A stretch of 64,000 nucleotides of DNA, from assembly GCA_035384965.1 (NCBI GenBank), contig DAOOJE010000006.1:51226-115225 (forward strand). Reading direction: 5' to 3'. The translations under genes were made by a program, and so were the position numbers. The stretch comes from JAAYVZ01 sp035384965 (GTDB lineage: Bacteria > Acidobacteriota > Thermoanaerobaculia > Thermoanaerobaculales > Thermoanaerobaculaceae). Under the pieces are notes generated by a model. It was not told where the DNA came from, did no database searches, and saw only the letters and a program-made list of their open reading frames with translations. Numbering within the stretch: the stretch's first letter is position 1; each line of letters opens with the position of its first letter. Shown here piece after piece: positions 58,462 to 64,000 of this stretch.

Positions 58462-59585
58462 CGCTCGCCCCGCACCGTGCAGTAGACGGGGTCTGACTCG
58501 TTGCCCGCCGCGTCGACGGCCTTGACCGCGTACTCGGCGTCAGCCGCCGGCGGCGCGGCGTCGGTGAAGCGGGGCTCGCGGGCGTCGTCGATGAGGTGGA
58601 GCCACAGCGTCCCCTGGCGCCGAAAGACGCGGTAGAGCGCCTTCGGCTCCGGCGACGGGTCCCACCGGAGCAGGACCCGCTCACCCTCGGGCAGGCACAC
58701 GAGCCCCTGCACGGGGGCGGGGGGGTAGACGTCCGCGTAGGGGACCGTCACGTCCTTTCCCGGCGGCCCCCACACACCGTCCCTCACGGCCCGCACCCGG
58801 TACCGCCAGGTGGCGTTCTGCGAGGCCGTGGTGTCCACGAACGACGTCGCGGCCAGCGTCGGTTCGGAGACCGGCTTCCAGCCCGACTCGGAGACCCCGA
58901 AACGCTCCACCTGATAGGTGCTGTCCGGCACCTCTTGCCACACGAGGCCGATCCCCTGTGCCGTGGGGGTGGCGGCGAGCCCCTCGACCGGGGCAGGCAC
59001 GGGCTTGACCTGCCAGGCAGCGATGTTGGAGAGCGCCGAGGCGGTGCCGTCGCGGCGGCGGCTGCGCACCGCGTACCAGAAGGTCGGCGCCACCCCTCCC
59101 GCCGGCACCGGCGGCAGCGTGTCCCGCACCTCGAGCCTGGACCCTCGCGTCGCCTGCTCGAGGCCCTTGCCCTCGAGCCGGACGATGAGTCGCCCCCGCC
59201 CGAGCATGAGTTGCCGGCGCAGCTCCACGCCGGCAGAACCTCCCCCCACCTGCTCCTGGCCCGGCGGCACATCGAGCTTCCACACCTCGACCCGCTCGAG
59301 GTCGACGAGCCGCCGGCCGGCCCTCGTGAGCTGAGGAAACGACCAGGTGAGAACGGCCTCGCTCCCCTCCTGCCGGACCGTCAGGTCGGTCGTCGTCTCG
59401 GGGATCTCGATCACCGGCGGCAAAGGGTCGGCCTTGCGCCCGCACCCCCCGCCCGCGACCGCCATGAGGGCGAGGACCACCGCGGCGAGAAGATGGGCTC
59501 CGGGGCCCGGGGTCCGGGGTCCGTGCCCCCGACCACCCGGCCGAGTGCGGGAGGCGTGCGGTTCTGGTGCGGGAGCGGGCGTCAC
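58458..59585 (-). CDS. Lipoprotein with LptM-like N-terminus and fibronectin type III domains
   Basis: About 375 residues as drawn. Signal helix and lipobox (VVLALMAVAGGGC), then a mature N-terminus CGRKADPLPP that resembles the CGxKGxLxxPP start of LptM (YifL). In E. coli lptM is directly upstream of dapF, as this gene is here. Two or three Fn3-type beta domains follow (VEVWKLDV, TYQVERFGVSESGW, ALYRVFRRQG). The start is uncertain: the frame opens at TTG 59618, GTG 59585 is used here, and no ATG lies before the signal helix except one too close to the lipobox. Lipid-anchored periplasmic protein of unknown role. Confidence 0.8.
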   Translation of the reverse strand: MTPAPAPEPHASRTRPGGRGHGPRTPGPGAHLLAAVVLALMAVAGGGCGRKADPLPPVIEIPETTTDLTVRQEGSEAVLTWSFPQLTRAGRRLVDLERVEVWKLDVPPGQEQVGGGSAGVELRRQLMLGRGRLIVRLEGKGLEQATRGSRLEVRDTLPPVPAGGVAPTFWYAVRSRRRDGTASALSNIAAWQVKPVPAPVEGLAATPTAQGIGLVWQEVPDSTYQVERFGVSESGWKPVSEPTLAATSFVDTTASQNATWRYRVRAVRDGVWGPPGKDVTVPYADVYPPAPVQGLVCLPEGERVLLRWDPSPEPKALYRVFRRQGTLWLHLIDDAREPRFTDAAPPAADAEYAVKAVDAAGNESDPVYCTVRGER

Positions 59586-59602
59586 GCGGTCCACAGGTCC
59601 CC

Positions 59603-59637
59603 AACTGTCGACTGTCAACTGTCAACTGTCAACTGCC
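59603..59637. repeat. Heptamer tandem repeat, AACTGTC x5
   Basis: AACTGTC, GACTGTC, AACTGTC, AACTGTC, AACTGCC in the gap between hslU and the lipoprotein gene, ending exactly at the hslU stop codon. On the minus strand each unit reads GACAGTT, so the array contains several TTGACA words. Confidence 0.8.
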
Positions 59638-60950
<1,313 letters not shown>

Positions 60951-60954
<4 letters not shown>

Positions 60955-61490
60955 GAGGCGACCTCCACCGAGATGCGGTCGTTCGTGTAGAGGTCGATGC
61001 CGGCCGCCAGGCGCAGCGCCTCGCGGGCGACCTCCGCAGCTTCGAGCGAGGTGTGGCCGAGCAGCGCCCGGGCGGCGGCGAGCGCCGCTGCACCACCCGA
61101 GCCGATCGCCAGCACCCCGTCGTCGGGGGCGATGACCTCGCCCGAGCCGGAGAGCAGCAGCAGCGTCGCGCGGTCGGCCACGACCATCATCGCCTCGAGG
61201 TGCCGGAGCGCCCGGTCGGTGCGCCAGTCGCGCGCCAGCTCCACGGCGGCGCGCTCGAGGTTGCCGGCGAACTCCTCGAGCTTGGCCTCGAAGCGGGTGA
61301 ACAGCGCCAGGGCGTCGGCCACCGAGCCCGCGAAACCGGCGACCACCCGCCCGCCGCCCAGGCGGCGCAGCTTGCTGGCGCCGTGCTTGAGCACCGTGGT
61401 GCCGAACGTCACCTGGCCGTCGCAGGCGACCGCCGTCACGCCGCCCCTCTGCACGGCGCAAATCGTCGTGTGACGCCAGGGCGAGCTCAT
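60951..61490 (-). CDS. hslV: ATP-dependent protease peptidase subunit HslV
   Basis: 179 residues. Threonine protease subunit of HslUV, assembling as a dodecamer with HslU. The propeptide MSSPWRH precedes the nucleophile in TTICAVQRGG, so T8 becomes the N-terminus. GGGRVVAGFAGSVADAL and IGSGGAAALAAARALL are typical. The ATG at 61490 is preceded by GGAGGTGAGG. A -10-like TACCCT lies further upstream on the minus strand, so hslVU is read from here, back-to-back with the EamA gene. Confidence 0.97.
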
Positions 61491-61533
61491 CCTCACCTCC
61501 ACCCCCCAGGGTAGCAAAGCCCCGGCGCCGGCG

Positions 61534-61539
61534 TATGCT
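61534..61539 (+). promoter_or_regulatory. -10 box TATGCT for the EamA transporter gene
   Basis: TATGCT lies 27 bp before the ATG at 61567, in the 76-bp divergent gap with hslV. It matches four of six -10 positions; no clear -35. Confidence 0.35.
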
Positions 61540-61566
61540 GGCGGGCCGGCGGGAGGCGGCAAGCAC

Positions 61567-62448
61567 ATGCCTTGGGGCGAACTGGCGGCACTGGCGGCCG
61601 CCACCCTGTGGGGATTCACCAGCGTCTTCTTCTTCTCGGTCGCGGCGCAGCGCATCGGCGCGCTGCGCGTGAACCTCTTCCGCCTTCCCCTCGGGTGGGC
61701 GCTGCTCGGCCTCGCCCTCCTCGCCACCGGGTCGAGGCCGGTCACCGATCCCGCCAGCCTGGCGCTGCTGGCCGCCAGCGGGGTTATCGGCCTGGCGATC
61801 GGCGACCTCGCGTACTTCGCGGCGCTGCGGCGCATCGGCCCCCGCCTGACGGTGCTGCTGCAGTCGCTCGCACCGCTGTTTGCCACGGCCATCGGTGTGG
61901 TGCTGCTCGACGAGGTGCCGGGACCGCTCGCCGGAGTCGGAATTGCCCTCACTCTCGGAGGGGTGGTCTGGGTCGTGCGGGAGCGTATCGAGGCCGCGCT
62001 GCCCCCGGGACATCACGGCGGCGGGGTCGTGCTGGCCGTGATGGCGGCGCTCTGCCAGGGTCTCGGCCTGGTGCTCTCCAAGATGGGGATGGCCACAGGG
62101 CTCGACCCGTGGCCCGCGTCCTGGCTGCGCATGAGCTTCGCGACCGCTGCCTTGTGGGTCGGGGCTGCGGCCGCCGGCCGCCTGCGCGAACTCGCACTCC
62201 GGCCCAGCCTGCGCAGCGCCTGGCTGCAGGTCGTGGGCGGCGCCGTCATGGGCCCGTTTCTCGGCGCGTCGCTCTCCCTGGTCGCGGCGCGCCTCACCGA
62301 GGTGGGGGTGGCGGCCACGCTGATGGCCACCACGCCGATCATCGTCATCCCGCTGGTCGCGCTCACCGAGGGATACCGGCCCTCGTGGCGGGCTGTCGCC
62401 GGCACCGTACTGGCCGTGGCCGGCATCGCGCTGCTGTTCGCCCGCTGA
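61567..62448 (+). CDS. EamA/DMT-family transporter
   Basis: 293 residues, ten hydrophobic helices in two five-helix halves, each with the EamA signature (LAALAAATLWGFTSVFFFS at the start; VMAALCQGLGLVLSKMG at the second half; LAPLFATAIGVVLLDEVPG). Members export amino acids, metabolites or drugs at the inner membrane. The ATG has GGGAGG 9 bp upstream. Substrate not predictable. Confidence 0.9.
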   Translation: MPWGELAALAAATLWGFTSVFFFSVAAQRIGALRVNLFRLPLGWALLGLALLATGSRPVTDPASLALLAASGVIGLAIGDLAYFAALRRIGPRLTVLLQSLAPLFATAIGVVLLDEVPGPLAGVGIALTLGGVVWVVRERIEAALPPGHHGGGVVLAVMAALCQGLGLVLSKMGMATGLDPWPASWLRMSFATAALWVGAAAAGRLRELALRPSLRSAWLQVVGGAVMGPFLGASLSLVAARLTEVGVAATLMATTPIIVIPLVALTEGYRPSWRAVAGTVLAVAGIALLFAR

Positions 62449-62520
62449 CGCGCCCGGAGGGGCGCGAAGAGGGCGCTTCTGGATGGTGCGGGGAGAGGGC
62501 CCTCGACCGGTGGGCGGGGG

Positions 62521-63103
62521 TCAGGGCAGGTTCTCGACCAGCCAGAGGTCGCCGGAGGTCTCGGCGCGCACGAAGACGATGCGGTCGCCCCGCGGCGACC
62601 ACGCCGGGTAGCGCACGTACTCGCCGAGGGCGTCGAAGCGAGTGAGCTGACGCATCTCGCCGGAGGTTCGCGACACCCAGTGGAGGTTCCACCGCCCGTT
62701 GCGGAGGGCCGCAATCGCGATTCGCTCCCCGTCCGGCGACCATGTGTGGGGCCAGTGCTTGCCGTGTCCGGTCGTGAGCTGCCGCGGCGCGTCGCTCCCG
62801 CGGTCATGCACGAAATCGAAGATCCGGCAGACGTTGCGGTGCGTCACCTGGCGCGACGTGGATTTCGCGGCGGAGCCGCTCGAGCGCGGCGTGGTCGCCG
62901 ACGAGGTCCGAGCGCAACGTCTTGAGAGCAACAGCAGCCCCCAGCTCCTGGTTCCACGCCTCGTACACCTCGCCCATCCCGCCCGACCCCAGCCGGCGGA
63001 CGATCCGAAAGCGCTCCGCCACCACCGTGCCCGGCTCCAGCCCCAGCGGGGCGGGCTCGATGCCGCTCGCGACCGGCCCTTTCTCCCTCTCCGACGTGCC
63101 CAC
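62521..63103 (-). pseudogene. Collapsed Ser/Thr protein kinase with TolB-like propeller
   Basis: From 63103 the frame reads a PknB-type kinase N-lobe (VVAERFRIVRRLGSGGMGEVYEAW, VALKTL, LRREIHVA), then a net frameshift near 62850 (the normal text after HVA would be RQVTHRNVCRIFDF, which continues in another frame). After FDFVHDRGSD the sequence jumps straight into a TolB/WD40-like propeller (PRQLTTG, HTWSPDGERIAIA, YPAWSPRGDRIVFVR) that runs to the stop at 62521. The kinase catalytic part (HRD, DFG) and most of the propeller are missing, so it is an internal deletion plus a 2-bp deletion. Intact members are 800-1000 residues. The upstream stretch has no second copy. Confidence 0.8.
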
Positions 63104-63124
63104 GTGCCGGCTCCCCCCGGCTCT

Positions 63125-63328
63125 TCATTCCGGCCACGCCCAGCGCGACAGCGCCTCCACGGTGGGATCCGCCACCGCCCCGACGAGCACCAGCACGCGC
63201 TCGTCGCCCCACCCCTCGCAGATGAAGGCATGCCGCGCCGGACCCCGGCAGCAGAACCTCTCCCCTTCCTGGTCCCACTCCAGAACCTGGCCACAGACGG
63301 GGCACGGATGATCTCGACGGCTGGCCAT
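63125..63328 (-). CDS. Small Zn-ribbon protein
   Basis: 67 residues. CPVCGQVLEW, later CCRGPARHAFICEGWG: two CxxC/CC sets around a short beta hairpin make a likely zinc ribbon. No known family. GGGGAGGTGAG sits 4-5 bp before the ATG, a strong ribosome site for this window, which supports it as a real gene. It is 21 bp before the kinase remnant on the same strand and may have been in its operon. Confidence 0.6.
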   Translation of the reverse strand: MASRRDHPCPVCGQVLEWDQEGERFCCRGPARHAFICEGWGDERVLVLVGAVADPTVEALSRWAWPE

Positions 63329-63447
63329 CGCTCACCTCCCCGGGGCTCGCCCCGCGTCCCTGCCGAATGAGCCGCTTCCTTCAGTGTAGTCCACGGCGAC
63401 GAGGTCGCTCCGCGGCGTGCGTTCACCGGCGCGGCGCGTGGTTGCGG

Positions 63448-63476
63448 TTGCCATCCCCGGGGGGGCGGTGTAAATT
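63448..63476 (+). promoter_or_regulatory. Promoter TTGCCA - 17 bp - TAAATT before the small lipoprotein
   Basis: TTGCCA at 63448-63453, TAAATT at 63471-63476, spacer exactly 17 bp. The lipoprotein ATG follows 6 bp later, so the leader would be very short. The best-spaced promoter seen in this window. Confidence 0.55.
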
Positions 63477-63482
63477 GAGAGC

Positions 63483-63791
63483 ATGCGGCGGTTCGCCCCC
63501 CTTCTCGCCGTCGTGCTGCTTTTCGTTCCCCTGACGGCATGCAACGACCACTTCTGGGACGAGGAGTGCGACATCGTCGTCATCAACGACTCCTCCTGCC
63601 GCCTCAAGATCCTGGTCGACGGCTGGGTGGCGTTCACCATCCGTCCCGACGACACCCGCACCGTGGATGACGTGGGGAGAGGCCGCCACACCCTCGAGGC
63701 CGTGGACGAGAGCGATCGCATCGTCGAACGGCGCAACATCGAGCTGGATCGGGGCGAGGACTACTACTGGTACATCAGCCACTGCCGGTAG
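63483..63791 (+). CDS. Small lipoprotein of unknown function
   Basis: 102 residues. Signal sequence with lipobox LTAC (Cys at 20), then an 80-residue beta-rich domain (DIVVINDSSCRLKILVDGWV, HTLEAVDESDRIVERRNIEL) ending YYWYISHCR. Three further Cys could form disulphides. No family recognised. The ATG follows a well-spaced promoter by only 6 bp. Likely periplasmic, lipid-anchored. Confidence 0.7.
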   Translation: MRRFAPLLAVVLLFVPLTACNDHFWDEECDIVVINDSSCRLKILVDGWVAFTIRPDDTRTVDDVGRGRHTLEAVDESDRIVERRNIELDRGEDYYWYISHCR

Positions 63792-63918
63792 GGGCCGTCT
63801 GCCCGTACCGTGGTGCAGCGCCGGCAGAACCGACCAGGTGTTCGTTTTTGTCTCCAGATGCGATAGGCTTGCCGCACGTTCCCGGGCCTGAGCGATCCGG
63901 CCGCCCGGGCGAGTCGGA

Positions 63919-64000
63919 GTAGGAATGACCATCGCTGATCACCCTCTCCACAGATCCGGACGTGCGGCATTACCGCATCCGGCTCCTGCCTTGGGTGACG
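63919..64000 (-). mobile_element. 3' end of a group II intron (domain V and VI region), rest beyond the window
   Basis: Read on the minus strand, 63985-63953 has the group II domain V pattern: GAGCCGGA pairs with TCCGGATC, inner stem TGCGG with CCGCA, a two-base bulge after the inner stem, and a small loop. A region that can fold into a domain VI-like arm (GGGTGATC ... GGTCATTCC) follows, and then CCTAC, a plausible intron end near 63919. The reverse-transcriptase gene of such an intron lies before domain V, that is, beyond 64000. No other copy is in the window. Confidence 0.6.
63953..63985 (-). ncRNA. Group II intron domain V stem-loop
   Basis: 33 nt: outer stem of eight base pairs with one internal mismatch beside the AGC triad, a two-nucleotide CG bulge and a five-base inner stem closed by a UAAUG loop. 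This matches the 34-nt catalytic domain V of group II introns in size and layout. Confidence 0.6.

Noticed and set aside
59603..59637. CRISPR-like array
   Set aside because: Units are 7 bp with no spacers; simple tandem repeat.
63764..63970. 68-codon minus-strand frame at the right edge
   Set aside because: It lies over the intron 3' end and flanking DNA; its text comes from reading the domain V/VI region as protein.

Overview
The window is GC-rich throughout (roughly 70% by eye) and densely coded. Many genes overlap by 1-17 bp (ATGA, GTGA and TTGA junctions). The lipid A enzyme LpxC, O-antigen-ligase-like proteins, lipoproteins, an HlyD/MacB-type exporter and a VgrG/PAAR cluster point to a diderm bacterium. 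A two-component-propeller histidine kinase, a Ser/Thr-kinase/TolB-propeller remnant, GH57/DUF3536 and fused spermidine-synthase-like proteins fit Acidobacteriota (perhaps Thermoanaerobaculia-like). That placement is inference from gene content, not from a marker tree.

Layout. 1-11 kb: the end of an M28 peptidase, a one-chain 2Fe-2S/molybdopterin hydroxylase, then an overlapping run of membrane proteins (two O-antigen-ligase-like, one YfhO-like, one membrane-bound spermidine-synthase-like). 11-27 kb: a propeller histidine kinase, aspS, glgB plus a GH57 enzyme (glycogen), a response-regulator/LpxC fusion, a GH39-like secreted glycosidase and a SWIM-SNF2 helicase. 27-34 kb, minus strand: a PDZ-membrane-GAF-GGDEF protein and a four-gene MacAB-like exporter. 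34-37 kb: an exported SurE, a purine nucleoside phosphorylase, an MBL hydrolase and a cytidylate-kinase-like protein.

37.3-46.9 kb is the accessory centre: nine co-directional, closely spaced genes encoding VgrG, a triple DcrB-like (Eag-type) protein, a B12-binding radical SAM enzyme, a PAAR protein, a small Zn-ribbon protein, a second radical SAM enzyme with a cysteine-free SPASM-like tail, a PqqD-like/GNAT fusion, a protein with a caspase-like His/Cys pattern and a protein with an HE-x6-HE pattern. A perfect 14-bp hairpin follows. I read it as an orphan VgrG/PAAR delivery island joined to RiPP-like modification enzymes. This is the best candidate for an undescribed system.

47-64 kb: DinB, PpsR, a lipoprotein metallopeptidase, DgkA, a DsbA-like protein, a Zn-ribbon/STAND-NTPase/TPR protein, a macro-domain protein, a cyanophycin-synthetase-like protein whose Mur-ligase part has lost its P-loop, an hslV-hslU-lipoprotein-dapF operon, an EamA transporter, a collapsed Ser/Thr kinase pseudogene and small proteins. 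The right edge carries the 3' end (domain V and VI region) of a group II intron on the minus strand. Two heptamer tandem repeats lie in intergenic DNA, and several genes have a -10-like box only 6-10 bp before the start codon, suggesting leaderless transcripts. No tRNA, rRNA or CRISPR array was seen.
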